This document shows, in pieces, positions 52,615-63,708 of a DNA stretch of 64,000 nucleotides. Each line of letters starts with the position of its first letter. Positions within the stretch are counted from its first letter, which is position 1. This DNA comes from Chloroflexota bacterium. Lineage in GTDB: Bacteria > Chloroflexota > Anaerolineae > Anaerolineales > Anaerolineaceae. Location: the NCBI GenBank assembly GCA_029561345.1, contig JAKQJC010000001.1:340777-404776 (forward strand), written 5' to 3'. The translations under genes and the position numbers were made by a program. The notes below the pieces were generated by a model that saw nothing but the letters and a program-made list of their open reading frames with translations, did not search any database and was not told where the DNA came from.

Positions 52615-53745
52615 ATGGCAGCACTAAAAGAAGTTCAGCTTTACCGGGAAAACTTTCAAAACGAAGTGGACAGCGCCTTCCTGTACCGCACCCTGGCGGG
52701 ACTGGAGAAACAGGAAAATCTGTCGCAGGTATACCTGCACATGGCCCAGGCCGAGGAGGAACACACCGGTTTTTGGGAAAAGAAACTGGCTGATGCTGGC
52801 GCGCCGGTGAAGGGGCGTAAACCCACCTGGCGGGCGCAGGCGCTGGCAGTGCTGGCCAAACAATTTGGCCCCGGTTTTGTGCTGCCAACCCTGATTGGCA
52901 AGGAAAAAGACGGCGGCAACGCTTACAGCGGGCAGGAAGAAGCCCGGGAAACCACCATGGCAGCCGAAGAGCGTTCGCATGAACGGCTGCTGACGACCAT
53001 TGTCAGCAAGTCGCGGGGCGGCATGGAGGGGGGGATGCTGGCAGCCCTGGAAGGGCGGCACCGCAGCGGCGGGGGGAATGCGCTGCGCGCGGCAGTGTTG
53101 GGCGCCAACGACGGCCTGGTATCCAACCTGAGCCTGGTGATGGGCGTTGCCGGGGCCGATTTAAGCGGCCATACCATTTTAATCACCGGCCTGGCCGGGC
53201 TGCTGGCGGGCGCAGGTTCGATGGCACTGGGGGAGTGGCTTTCGGTGCAGAGTTCGCGCGAACTGTATGCGCATCAGATTGAGATCGAAAAGCGCGAACT
53301 GGCCCTGATTCCGGAAGAGGAACAGGCGGAACTGGCATTGATTTACCAGGCCAAGGGTCTCAGCCGCGAGGCGGCCCAGGACCTGGCAAAGAAAATCATG
53401 GAAAATGAATCTTCCACGCTGGATACGCTGGCGCGGGAAGAGCTGGGTGTGGACCCGGAAGAACTGGGCGGCTCGGCCTGGGAGGCGGCTTTTACTTCCT
53501 TCTTCCTGTTTGCCATCGGCGCCATCATTCCGGTGGCCCCGTTCATTTTCACCAGCGGCATGACCGCCATTTTCATCAGCCTGGCGGTGAGCGCCCTCGG
53601 CCTGTTTGGCATTGGCGCGGCCATCACCCTGCTGACGGGGCGCAATGTGTTTGTTTCAGGTTTTCGCCAGGTGCTGTTTGGCCTGGTGGCAGCCGGCCTG
53701 ACCTTTGTGATTGGCCGCATCATCGGGGTCTCGATCAGCGGATAG
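52615..53745 (+). CDS. ferritin-like (rubrerythrin) - VIT1 iron/manganese transporter fusion
   Basis: A 376-residue membrane protein. Residues about 1-130 form a ferritin-like four-helix domain with ENFQNEVDSAFLYRTLAGLE and AQAEEEHTGFWEK as di-iron ligands and further ERSHERLL. Residues about 140-376 form a VIT1/CCC1 transporter with RAAVLGANDGLVSNLSLVMG, then GSMALGEWLSVQSSRELY, and three C-terminal helices (FTSFFLFAIGAIIPVAPF onward). Such Er-VIT1 proteins export or sequester Fe or Mn, with the ferritin part sensing or oxidising iron. ATG 52615 has GGAGG 5 bases upstream; an ATG at 52603 precedes that site and is unlikely. Confidence 0.9.
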   Translation: MAALKEVQLYRENFQNEVDSAFLYRTLAGLEKQENLSQVYLHMAQAEEEHTGFWEKKLADAGAPVKGRKPTWRAQALAVLAKQFGPGFVLPTLIGKEKDGGNAYSGQEEARETTMAAEERSHERLLTTIVSKSRGGMEGGMLAALEGRHRSGGGNALRAAVLGANDGLVSNLSLVMGVAGADLSGHTILITGLAGLLAGAGSMALGEWLSVQSSRELYAHQIEIEKRELALIPEEEQAELALIYQAKGLSREAAQDLAKKIMENESSTLDTLAREELGVDPEELGGSAWEAAFTSFFLFAIGAIIPVAPFIFTSGMTAIFISLAVSALGLFGIGAAITLLTGRNVFVSGFRQVLFGLVAAGLTFVIGRIIGVSISG

Positions 53746-53787
53746 GTGAAAAGCGGCGACCGGCTGGATGGATTGCCAGAGAACAGT

Positions 53788-53813
53788 AAAGGCGCACACC
53801 TGTGCGCCTTTTT
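53788..53813. terminator. bidirectional terminator between VIT1 fusion and mutS
   Basis: AAAGGCGCAC (53788-53797), loop ACCT, GTGCGCCTTT (53802-53811) and T's to 53813; A's on the left side supply a short T run on the minus strand for mutS, which ends at 53838. Confidence 0.85.
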
Positions 53814-53837
53814 GATACCTGGAAAACACCCTCCTGA

Positions 53838-56402
<2,565 letters not shown>

Positions 56403-56457
56403 AAGATCATTCTAAAGGGAGGCGTCGATTTCGGCAAGGGGTTAAAAAGGGGGGATT

Positions 56458-56481
56458 TTTCAGGCGAACGTTCGCCTGAAA
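56458..56481. promoter_or_regulatory. perfect 24-bp palindrome (operator candidate)
   Basis: Left half TTTCAGGCGAAC is followed immediately by its exact reverse complement, centre CG. It lies 56 bases before mutS (minus) and about 34 bases before the -35 of the ABC ATPase (plus). Even palindromes with a central CG are typical of LacI-family sites; GAACGTTC also recalls, without the usual spacer, a LexA site. Confidence 0.55.
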
Positions 56482-56514
56482 TGTCATCACTTTTCAGAAT
56501 CAGGGGTCATTGGG

Positions 56515-56543
56515 TTGCGTTTTTTTGGGGGCTGTACTATAAT
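56515..56543 (+). promoter_or_regulatory. promoter of the ABC ATPase gene
   Basis: TTGCGT (56515-56520), 17-base spacer, TATAAT (56538-56543). Expected start near 56550, giving a leader of about 28 bases with AAAAGGAGG. Confidence 0.65.
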
Positions 56544-56577
56544 GACGTCACCATATTCTACCAAAAGGAGGAACACA

Positions 56578-57690
56578 ATGGCGAGTGTAACGTACGAACA
56601 TGTTTGGAAACGGTTTGGGGATTTCATTGCTCTGAATGACCTGAACATCAAAATCGAGGACAAGGAATTCCTGGTCCTGGTTGGCCCCTCGGGGTGTGGC
56701 AAGACGACCGCCTTGCGTTGTCTCGCTGGGTTGGAAGAGATTTCGGATGGCGCCATCTTGATTGGCGACCAGAAGGTCAATGATGTGGCCCCGAAAGATC
56801 GCGACATCGCGATGGTCTTCCAATCTTACGCGCTGTACCCGCACATGTCGGTGTTTGATAACATGGCCTTTGGCCTGAAACTGCGCAAAGTACCCAAAGA
56901 GGAAATTCGGAAGCGTGTGGAAGAAGCGGCTCAGGTGCTCGGTATCGAACATTTGTTGAAGCGGAAACCCCGTGAACTGTCCGGTGGTCAGCGCCAGCGT
57001 GTTGCTGTGGGTCGTGCCATTGTGCGCGAACCCAAGGTTTTCCTCTTCGATGAACCTTTGTCGAACCTGGATGCCAAGTTGAGAGTTCAGACGCGTGCTG
57101 AAATCAGCAAGCTGCACCAGCGCCTGCAAACCACCTTCATCTACGTGACCCATGATCAGACCGAAGCCATGACCATGGCGACGCGCATCGCCGTCATGAA
57201 CAAGGGCGTCCTCCAACAGCTGGACACCCCTCAGACGCTGTATGATCGCCCCGCCAACCTGTTTGTGGCCGGCTTCATTGGCTCACCCTCGATGAACTTC
57301 TTCTCTGGCTCGCTGCGCAAAGACGGCGCCAACCTCTTCGTGGATACTGGCGATTTCGCCATCAAAGTCCCCGAAAATCGTGTTGCCACCTACATGCCTC
57401 TGGCCGGCAAAGAAATCGTCTTCGGCATTCGCCCTGAAGATATCCACAACCCCACCTTCGCGCCGCCCGGCATCCATGCCGAACCGGTCGAAGCCAAAGT
57501 GGATGTGACAGAATTGATGGGTAATGAAATCTTCCTGTACCTGGTGACCGGAAAACACAGCTGTGTGGCCCGCGTTGATCCGCGTACCCGCTTCATGATC
57601 GGCGACAAGGTGCAGGTGGTCTTCAATATGGATAACTTCCATATTTTCGACCTCTCAACCGACCGCGAGAATCCACTCGCAGTTCGCTAA
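56578..57690 (+). CDS. sugar ABC transporter ATPase (MsmK/UgpC/MalK type), orphan
   Basis: A 370-residue ATPase. Walker A LVGPSGCGKTTALRCLAGLE, Q-loop MVFQSYALYPHMSV, signature LSGGQRQRVAVGRA, Walker B VFLFDEPLSNLDAKLR, switch VTHDQTEAM; residues about 240-370 form the TOBE/MalK regulatory domain (GIRPEDIHN). Start at 56578 (MASVTYEHV) follows AAAAGGAGG by 6 bases. There are no permease or binding-protein genes beside it, so it is probably a shared ATPase serving several sugar importers. Codon use (CGT, GGT, GTT in conserved stretches) and the good promoter suggest high expression. Confidence 0.93.
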   Translation: MASVTYEHVWKRFGDFIALNDLNIKIEDKEFLVLVGPSGCGKTTALRCLAGLEEISDGAILIGDQKVNDVAPKDRDIAMVFQSYALYPHMSVFDNMAFGLKLRKVPKEEIRKRVEEAAQVLGIEHLLKRKPRELSGGQRQRVAVGRAIVREPKVFLFDEPLSNLDAKLRVQTRAEISKLHQRLQTTFIYVTHDQTEAMTMATRIAVMNKGVLQQLDTPQTLYDRPANLFVAGFIGSPSMNFFSGSLRKDGANLFVDTGDFAIKVPENRVATYMPLAGKEIVFGIRPEDIHNPTFAPPGIHAEPVEAKVDVTELMGNEIFLYLVTGKHSCVARVDPRTRFMIGDKVQVVFNMDNFHIFDLSTDRENPLAVR

Positions 57691-57713
57691 ACAGAGATAA
57701 AACCCTAAAAGCC

Positions 57714-57759
57714 AAACAAAAAATGACGGTGATCGCAAGATCACCGTCATTTTTTGTTT
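57714..57759. terminator. very strong bidirectional terminator
   Basis: A 21-base perfect stem (57714-57734 with 57739-57759) whose core is ATGACGGTGATC, capped by the GNRA tetraloop GCAA, with six A's on one side and six T's on the other. It serves both the ABC ATPase and the convergent operon ending at 57775. Confidence 0.9.
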
Positions 57760-57774
57760 GTTTCCCCAATAAGA

Positions 57775-58449
57775 TCAGGCTTTTTTGGGACGGGGGAGCA
57801 AAAAAGCCAGTCCCAGGGCACCCAGGACGCTGAAAATGCCAACGGCGATAAAGGCATCCTGCCAGAAACGCAGGGGGAAGAGGCGGATGAGGGTATCGGA
57901 CCAGAGGAAGAGCCAGGTGTCGCCGGTGAAGAAAATCTGGTGAAACACGGTGAAAAGCTGGTAGAAACTGACCGCCACGCCAATGAGAATGGCCGCAATC
58001 AGTCCCATGGTCAGCCAGCCGCCGCGGCGCAGGGCCCGGAAATATTCGTCCAGCCAGGCGGCGCGCCAGGCCCAGAAACCCATCACAATGAGGGCCAGCA
58101 GAACGATGAACCATGCCACCAGCATGGCCTGCACCAGATTCTTGACGTCCAGCATGTGAGAGAGTTCCCGCTCGGCATAGAGAGGCGTGTTGGCGTCCAG
58201 TTTCTGGTTGGCCAGCCAGGATATGTCTTCATTATTAACGAGATAGTCAATGGAAATTTTCGACCATTTCAGGCGGTCTTCCAGGGTGAAGCCGTAGCTG
58301 TCGGCGGGAAAGCCGGGCATGCGGTATTCAATTTGCGGGTAAAGAGGCGTGATGAGCAGACGAATGGCGGTCATCATCAGGGCCAGCGGCACCAGAATGG
58401 TGATGAGGACGGAGCAGATTTTTTTGATCAATGGGGAGGGATTTTTCAT
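57775..58449 (-). CDS. TIGR01906/DUF1461 integral membrane protein
   Basis: A 224-residue membrane protein with four hydrophobic helices: one near the N terminus (ICSVLITILVPLALMM), an extracytoplasmic region of about 70 residues with YPQIEYRMPGFPADSYGFT and RELSHMLDVK, then three helices. The YRMPGFPAD..GFT segment and overall layout fit the TIGR01906 family, whose function is unknown. Its start overlaps the stop of the spermidine-synthase-like gene (ATGA), so the two are translated together. No catalytic motif is visible. Confidence 0.85.
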   Translation of the reverse strand: MKNPSPLIKKICSVLITILVPLALMMTAIRLLITPLYPQIEYRMPGFPADSYGFTLEDRLKWSKISIDYLVNNEDISWLANQKLDANTPLYAERELSHMLDVKNLVQAMLVAWFIVLLALIVMGFWAWRAAWLDEYFRALRRGGWLTMGLIAAILIGVAVSFYQLFTVFHQIFFTGDTWLFLWSDTLIRLFPLRFWQDAFIAVGIFSVLGALGLAFLLPRPKKA

Positions 58450-60005
58450 TGCAGACCTTCAACTCCTTCGGTAAATAAATAACTGAGTACCAGATTGTTG
58501 GTCAACCATTCGATGGGGGCCAGGTCGTCGGTGAATACCTGCGAAACCGCGGGGTGGGGCTGCAGGCTGGCGATGGTGGTCTGGGCGGTGGTGATCAGCA
58601 GCGGGTTGATGTCGCTGCGGTTGACAATGGCCAGGTAATTGGCATAGAAGTTTTCAAGGCGGGTGGGCTGGCGGGTGGCAAAGAGCACGGAATTGAACGA
58701 ATAAGGCACATCCATTACATAGACGTCGCTGAACACCGAATCAATGGTGGTGCCGAGGGCGTCAATCAACTGACGGTCTTCAGGGCTGCGGCCGATATTG
58801 ATGGCCATCACGCCGTCTTCCGTCAGGTGATCGTGCACCATCTGAAAAAATTCGCGGGTGGTGAGGTGCGGGGGGATGTAGGGCGGACGGTAGGCATCCA
58901 CACTGATGATATCATAGCGATAAGGGCTGTGTTCCAAGCCCCAGCGGCCATCCTCGGCGATGGCGTTGATATTGGGCAGATCCATACCAAAATAGCGCTG
59001 GCCGACCTCAATGATATCAGGGTCAATTTCGTAACCATCAATGGGGATGGCGCCGTAAACAGCGGTCAACTGGCGGGCTGTGGTGCCGGCGGCCAGGCCG
59101 ACAATGGCGGCGCGTTCCACGCCAGCCGGATCAAACTGCGCGTTGAACATGGGCGCCACCATCACCTGTTCCCAGGGGCCGTGATAGTCGATCTCTTGAG
59201 GATGATAAACCGAATGCATGCCCTGGCCATCGTTAAGGCGCAGATAGCGGTAGCCATCCAGCTCAAGCACCTGAATATAATTATAGGGTGTCTCTTTTTC
59301 GTAGATCATGCCCTGTGTGGAGCGATCCCAGCCCTGAACGCCGAAGATGGCCAACAGGATGAGGATGAGGGGCATCCAGACGAAGCGCAAGACAGTGCGG
59401 GGGCCGGCAGCCTGCCACAACCCGCCCAGGGCCACCAGCATCAGCAGGCCGCCGATGGCGAGAAAGGTGCGGTAGGTGCCGATGGTGGGAATGAGCAGCA
59501 GCACAGGCAGAAAGGTGCCGATGAAGGATCCGCCTGTGGACACCGCGGAAACCAGGCCGGCGGTGCGGCCGGTGGCGGCGGGATCATTGAGCAGCAAACG
59601 CAGGCCAAAGGGAGAAGCCGTGCCCAGCAGGGTGACCGGAAGGATGAACAGGACAATAACAGATATGAAGGAACCGGCCAGGATGCCGATATTGAGGGCA
59701 TCGAAAGCCTCGGCTGAGAGGCGCAGGATGGGGCGTGACACCAGGGGCACCAGGCCGATAAAAAAGGCGGCCCACAGCAAAATCTTGAAGAAGGTGGTGG
59801 GGTAGGGGGATTTATCTGCCCAACGCCCGCCGATGGTATAGCCAACGGTGAGGTAGATGAGAATCAGGCCGATGATGGTTGCCCAGACAAGGTTGCTGGT
59901 GCCAAAGACGTTTCCCAACAGACGCGAGGCTGAAAGTTCAACGGCCAGGGAAGCAAGACCGGCGGTGAAAACGGTGATCAGGATATAGATGCGGTCAGGT
60001 TTCAT
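58446..60005 (-). CDS. membrane-fused spermidine synthase-like protein
   Basis: A 519-residue protein. Residues 1-220 contain about seven transmembrane helices (ITVFTAGLASLAVELSASRL, NLVWATIIGLILIYLTVGYTIGGRW and so on); residues about 250-500 form a spermidine synthase-like Rossmann domain with YNYIQVLEL, YHPQEIDYHGPWEQV, VGLAAGTTARQL, DGYEIDPDIIEVG and ISVDAYRPPYIPPHLTTREF. The catalytic Asp of true spermidine synthases appears replaced or shifted (ISVDAYRPP), so putrescine aminopropyl transfer is uncertain. Such fusions are common in Chloroflexota and may modify a membrane-exported or lipid-linked substrate. ATG 60005 has no strong ribosome site. Confidence 0.85.
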   Translation of the reverse strand: MKPDRIYILITVFTAGLASLAVELSASRLLGNVFGTSNLVWATIIGLILIYLTVGYTIGGRWADKSPYPTTFFKILLWAAFFIGLVPLVSRPILRLSAEAFDALNIGILAGSFISVIVLFILPVTLLGTASPFGLRLLLNDPAATGRTAGLVSAVSTGGSFIGTFLPVLLLIPTIGTYRTFLAIGGLLMLVALGGLWQAAGPRTVLRFVWMPLILILLAIFGVQGWDRSTQGMIYEKETPYNYIQVLELDGYRYLRLNDGQGMHSVYHPQEIDYHGPWEQVMVAPMFNAQFDPAGVERAAIVGLAAGTTARQLTAVYGAIPIDGYEIDPDIIEVGQRYFGMDLPNINAIAEDGRWGLEHSPYRYDIISVDAYRPPYIPPHLTTREFFQMVHDHLTEDGVMAINIGRSPEDRQLIDALGTTIDSVFSDVYVMDVPYSFNSVLFATRQPTRLENFYANYLAIVNRSDINPLLITTAQTTIASLQPHPAVSQVFTDDLAPIEWLTNNLVLSYLFTEGVEGLQ

Positions 60006-60103
60006 GGTGTCCTTCTATGAAGATGATGCCCCTGAAGATGAAACCAGGGGAAAGATCTATGAAAGTTCAATTTTACTTGATTTGGGAGTTGCTGTACATT
60101 CTA

Positions 60104-60132
60104 TTGCCTATGCAGGCTTCTTAACGTATAAT
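60104..60132 (+). promoter_or_regulatory. promoter of alaS
   Basis: TTGCCT (60104-60109), 17-base spacer, TATAAT (60127-60132). Start near 60139, a leader of about 39 bases; no T-box structure fits in it. Confidence 0.7.
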
Positions 60133-60177
60133 CATAGATCATTGCTATCTGGCAGCTATCTTGATTCGAGGTGATAT

Positions 60178-62913
60178 ATGACAAAGCCAACAACCGGTGC
60201 GGAAATCCGCCAATCTTTCATTGATTTTTTCGTCAGCAAGGGCCACACCTTTGTGCCTTCAGCTTCATTGGTTCCGGGGGGTGATGCCACCCTGCTGTTC
60301 ACCAATGCTGGCATGGTGCAGTTTAAGGATGTCTTTCTGGGAACCGATCACCGGCCTTACACGCGGGCTGCCAATTCTCAAAAGTGTATGCGGGTGGCTG
60401 GAAAGCACAATGACCTGGATGATGTGGGCCGTGACGATACCCATCATACTTTCTTTGAGATGCTGGGTAACTGGTCATTTGGCGATTACTACAAAAAGGA
60501 AGCCATTGCCTGGGCCTGGGAGTTGCTGACCGATGTTTGGGGCATTTCAAAAGAATTGCTCTGGGCCACCTACTTCCAGGATGACAAGGGCAACATTCCC
60601 ACCGATGAGGAAGCGATGAATGCCTGGCGGGCACAACCCGGTTTCATCTACGATCACGCGCTGCCCTTCGGACGCAAGGAAAACTTCTGGGAAATGGCTG
60701 ACACCGGCCCCTGCGGCCCGTGCAGTGAAATTCACATTGACCGCGGGATAGAATACTGCGACAAGCAGGGCGAATCGGGGCATGTTTGCCGCGTGAACGG
60801 CGACTGCAAGCGCTTTGTGGAACTGTGGAACAATGTGTTTATTCAATATAACCGCATCAACGCTGCCCAGCTCGATCCGCTGCCGGCCTGCCATGTGGAC
60901 ACGGGCATGGGCCTGGAACGCGTAGTTTCGGTGATGCAGAATGTCAATTCCAATTACCGCACGGACCTGCTGTTCCCATTGATCAAGGTTGTCCAAAAAC
61001 TGACCGGGCATACCGATGCAGAACGGGAAGCCAACTTCACTCCCTACCGCGTGATCGCGGACCATGCACGGGCTTCGTCCTTCCTGATTGCCGACGGCGT
61101 GGTGCCGGGAAACACCGGCCGCAATTATATCTGCCGCATGATCATTCGCCGGGCGGCGCGGTTTGGCAGCAAAATTGGCCTGCACAAACCCTTCCTGGCG
61201 GAAGTGGCGGAGGTTCTGATTGATAATTACAGCCAGGCCTATCCTGAACTGGCGCGCAACCGCCAGACCATTCTGGACAACCTGCGGCGCGAAGAAGAAC
61301 GCTTTGCCCGCACAGTGGAAGCCGGCATGGCGCGCCTGGAGGAACTGCTGGACGAACTGAAAGCCAGCGGCGGCACGGTACTGGATGGACACAAGGCTTT
61401 TGACCTGTATGCGACCCTGGGTCTGCCGCTGGAATTGACCCGCGATGTGGCCCGCGAGCAGAACCTGGATGTGGATGTGGACGGGTTCAGGGCGGCGATG
61501 GAAGAACACCGCCTGGCCTCGGGCGCCGGCAAGGCTTTTGGCTCGATGGGCGGCGAGGATGTGGATGTGTTCCGCGCCATTCTGGCTGATTTGAAGGAAA
61601 ACGGCAGCCTGGGCGATCAGGGTGTGGCTTATGATCCTTACCATGTCACCCAGGTGGAAGGCAAGGTGCTGGCGATGCTGGTGGACGGCCAGCCGGTGAA
61701 GCAGGCCATGGCAGGTGATGCCGTGGAATTGATCCTGCCGTTATCCTGCTTCTATGTAGAGTCGGGTGGCCAGGTGGCCGACCAGGGCACGATTGTTTCA
61801 ACCAGCAAACCCGGATGGGAAATCAAGGTGACTGAACTGCGTAAACCAGCAGCCGGCGTCATTGTGCATGTGGGGCAGGTGGTCTTCGGCCAGCCGCATG
61901 TGGGCGATATGGCCCTGGCGACCGTGGATGCCCAGCGCCGTCAGGATATCATGCGCAACCACACAGCCACCCATCTGCTGCATGCTCAGCTGCGCAAGGT
62001 GCTTGGCGGACATGCCCAGCAGGCAGGTTCGCTGGTTTCGCCTGAACGCCTGCGCTTCGACTTTAATCACCCTGAAGCGGTGACCTTTGAACAGCTTGAA
62101 CAGATTGAAGCGGGCGTCAACCAGGCCATTCTGGAAAACCACGCCCTGAAAATCACCTACAAATCGCTGCAGCAGGCCATTTCAGAAGGCGCCACAGCCC
62201 TGTTTGGTGAAAAATATGGCGAAACGGTGCGCACCATCACCATTGGCGGCGATAATCCCTTCTCTTACGAACTGTGCGGCGGCACGCATGTGGACGAAAC
62301 GGGCGATATTGGCCTGTTCCTGATCACCAGCGAAGGCAGTGCGGCAGCCGGTGTGCGTCGAATTGAAGCGGTGACCGGGCGCTACGCTTATGACCTGGTG
62401 CAGCACAAGTTCCGCAGCCTGAAGCAGGCGGCCGCTTTGTTGATGTCAACCCCAGACGAAGTGCCTGCCAAAGTGCAGGGTATGATGGATGAAATTGACG
62501 GCTACCGCAAGCAGGTGGCCGGCCTGCGCCAGGAACTGGCGGCTGCGGCCTTCATTGGTCAAATTGAAAGCGCCCCGTTGGTGAAAGGCGTGCCGGTGCT
62601 GGCGGCCTTGCTGCCGCAATCAGACGCGGACACGCTGCGCCTGATGGCTGACCGTTTCCGCAACCGCTACCCGAGCGGTGTGGTGGTGCTGGGCAGCGTG
62701 ATGGACGGCCGCCCGGTGATCATCGCGGCGGTGACGGATGACCTGGTGAAGCGCGGTGTGCATGCGGGCGAAATTGTCAAAGCGGTGGCCCAGAAGGTGG
62801 GCGGCAGCGGCGGCGGGCGCCCGAACATGGCCCAGGCTGGGGGCAAGGACCCTGCGGCGCTGCCGGAAGCCATGCAGCAGGTGATTCCGCTGGTCGAAAG
62901 CAAACTTAAATAA
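60178..62913 (+). CDS. alaS: alanyl-tRNA synthetase
   Basis: A 911-residue class II synthetase. The catalytic domain starts IRQSFIDFFVSKGHTFVPSASLVP and has RVAGKHNDLDDVG and HHTFFEMLGNWSFGDYYKKEA; the tRNA-recognition helix domain and the editing domain follow, the latter with HTATHLLHAQLRKVLG and CGGTHVDETGDIG as zinc-binding His and Cys. The C-Ala domain ends with GGSGGGRPNMAQAGGKDP. A ten-residue cysteine-rich insert in the catalytic domain (EYCDKQGESGHVCRVNGDC, about 196-214) is a bacterial AlaRS variant that could bind zinc. Ribosome site GAGGTG lies 4 bases before ATG. Confidence 0.96.
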   Translation: MTKPTTGAEIRQSFIDFFVSKGHTFVPSASLVPGGDATLLFTNAGMVQFKDVFLGTDHRPYTRAANSQKCMRVAGKHNDLDDVGRDDTHHTFFEMLGNWSFGDYYKKEAIAWAWELLTDVWGISKELLWATYFQDDKGNIPTDEEAMNAWRAQPGFIYDHALPFGRKENFWEMADTGPCGPCSEIHIDRGIEYCDKQGESGHVCRVNGDCKRFVELWNNVFIQYNRINAAQLDPLPACHVDTGMGLERVVSVMQNVNSNYRTDLLFPLIKVVQKLTGHTDAEREANFTPYRVIADHARASSFLIADGVVPGNTGRNYICRMIIRRAARFGSKIGLHKPFLAEVAEVLIDNYSQAYPELARNRQTILDNLRREEERFARTVEAGMARLEELLDELKASGGTVLDGHKAFDLYATLGLPLELTRDVAREQNLDVDVDGFRAAMEEHRLASGAGKAFGSMGGEDVDVFRAILADLKENGSLGDQGVAYDPYHVTQVEGKVLAMLVDGQPVKQAMAGDAVELILPLSCFYVESGGQVADQGTIVSTSKPGWEIKVTELRKPAAGVIVHVGQVVFGQPHVGDMALATVDAQRRQDIMRNHTATHLLHAQLRKVLGGHAQQAGSLVSPERLRFDFNHPEAVTFEQLEQIEAGVNQAILENHALKITYKSLQQAISEGATALFGEKYGETVRTITIGGDNPFSYELCGGTHVDETGDIGLFLITSEGSAAAGVRRIEAVTGRYAYDLVQHKFRSLKQAAALLMSTPDEVPAKVQGMMDEIDGYRKQVAGLRQELAAAAFIGQIESAPLVKGVPVLAALLPQSDADTLRLMADRFRNRYPSGVVVLGSVMDGRPVIIAAVTDDLVKRGVHAGEIVKAVAQKVGGSGGGRPNMAQAGGKDPAALPEAMQQVIPLVESKLK

Positions 62914-62922
62914 GATAAGAAA

Positions 62923-62954
62923 AAGCCCTGGTGCCCCCAGGGCTTATCTTTTTT
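62923..62954 (+). terminator. rho-independent terminator of alaS
   Basis: AAGCCCTGG (62923-62931), loop TGCCC, CCAGGGCTT (62937-62945), then ATCTTTTTTC. Flanking AGATAAG and TTATCT can extend the stem with a bulge. Confidence 0.85.
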
Positions 62955-63043
62955 CATTTATAACCTGGTGGTGAAAGTGGCACTGGGGTTAGAACGTGAA
63001 AATTGACCTTGCGTGGAAAATAATTTTATGAGGAGTGTGTTTA

Positions 63044-63625
63044 ATGGAGGATGCTGATTTATCCTTGCTGTTTAAAGCTTTCCTGTTTTCATCTGTCAGG
63101 CACCGCGACCAGCGGCGCAAAGATCAGGAATCCTCGCCATATATCAACCATCCCATTGAAGTGATGGAACTGGTCTGGCGGGTGGGAGGCGTGCGCAGCC
63201 CGGCCGTGCTCATGGCGGCTTTGCTGCACGATACCATTGAAGACACCCAGACCACACCCGAAGAAATTGAAACCATCTTTGGCAAGGAAGTGCTGGACCT
63301 GGTGCTGGAGTTGACGGACGATAAAAGCCTGCCCAAGGCCGAACGCAAGCACCTTCAGGTGATGCATGCGCCGCATAAATCTGCGGGAGCCCGGCCGGTC
63401 AAGATTGCCGATAAAATCTGCAATGTACACGACATCAGCCATTCACCGCCGCTGAACTGGACCTGGGAGCGCTGCATGGAATACATTGCCTGGTCTGAAC
63501 AGGTGGTCAATGGGATGCGCGGCATGAATCCAGAGCTGGAGGCATTGTTCGATCAAAACGCCGCGGAGGCTTACCGGCTTCTGGAACAGCACCATGAAAC
63601 CTGGCCGGTGATTTCAAAAGGGTAA
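63044..63625 (+). CDS. small HD-domain protein, alarmone (ppGpp) hydrolase-like
   Basis: A 193-residue protein like the hydrolase half of RelA/SpoT and the stand-alone MESH1 enzymes. Metal and substrate motifs are visible in order: [33 protein letters not shown] (HD and ED pair), and [13 protein letters not shown]. No synthetase, TGS or ACT domain is attached. MESH1-type enzymes remove the 3'-pyrophosphate of (p)ppGpp or the phosphate of NADPH; which applies here cannot be read. ATG 63044 follows AGGAG by 8 bases; a GTG at 63035 overlaps that site. It stands between the alaS terminator and a separate promoter. Confidence 0.85.
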   Translation: MEDADLSLLFKAFLFSSVRHRDQRRKDQESSPYINHPIEVMELVWRVGGVRSPAVLMAALLHDTIEDTQTTPEEIETIFGKEVLDLVLELTDDKSLPKAERKHLQVMHAPHKSAGARPVKIADKICNVHDISHSPPLNWTWERCMEYIAWSEQVVNGMRGMNPELEALFDQNAAEAYRLLEQHHETWPVISKG

Positions 63626-63633
63626 ACAGGCTC

Positions 63634-63662
63634 TTGTTTGGACCCATCTTTCGCGGTATGAT
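63634..63662 (+). promoter_or_regulatory. promoter of the 57-aa gene
   Basis: TTGTTT (63634-63639), 17-base spacer, TATGAT (63657-63662, five of six). Start near 63669, 40 bases before the ATG at 63709. Confidence 0.5.
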
Positions 63663-63708
63663 AAAAAAAGGCGCGGGAGAAGAGAAGATTTTTTTGATTG
63701 GAGGGAAA

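Noticed and set aside
60006..60177. T-box riboswitch before alaS
   Set aside because: The mapped promoter leaves a leader of only about 39 bases, too short for a T-box, and no TGGNACCGCG-like sequence is present.
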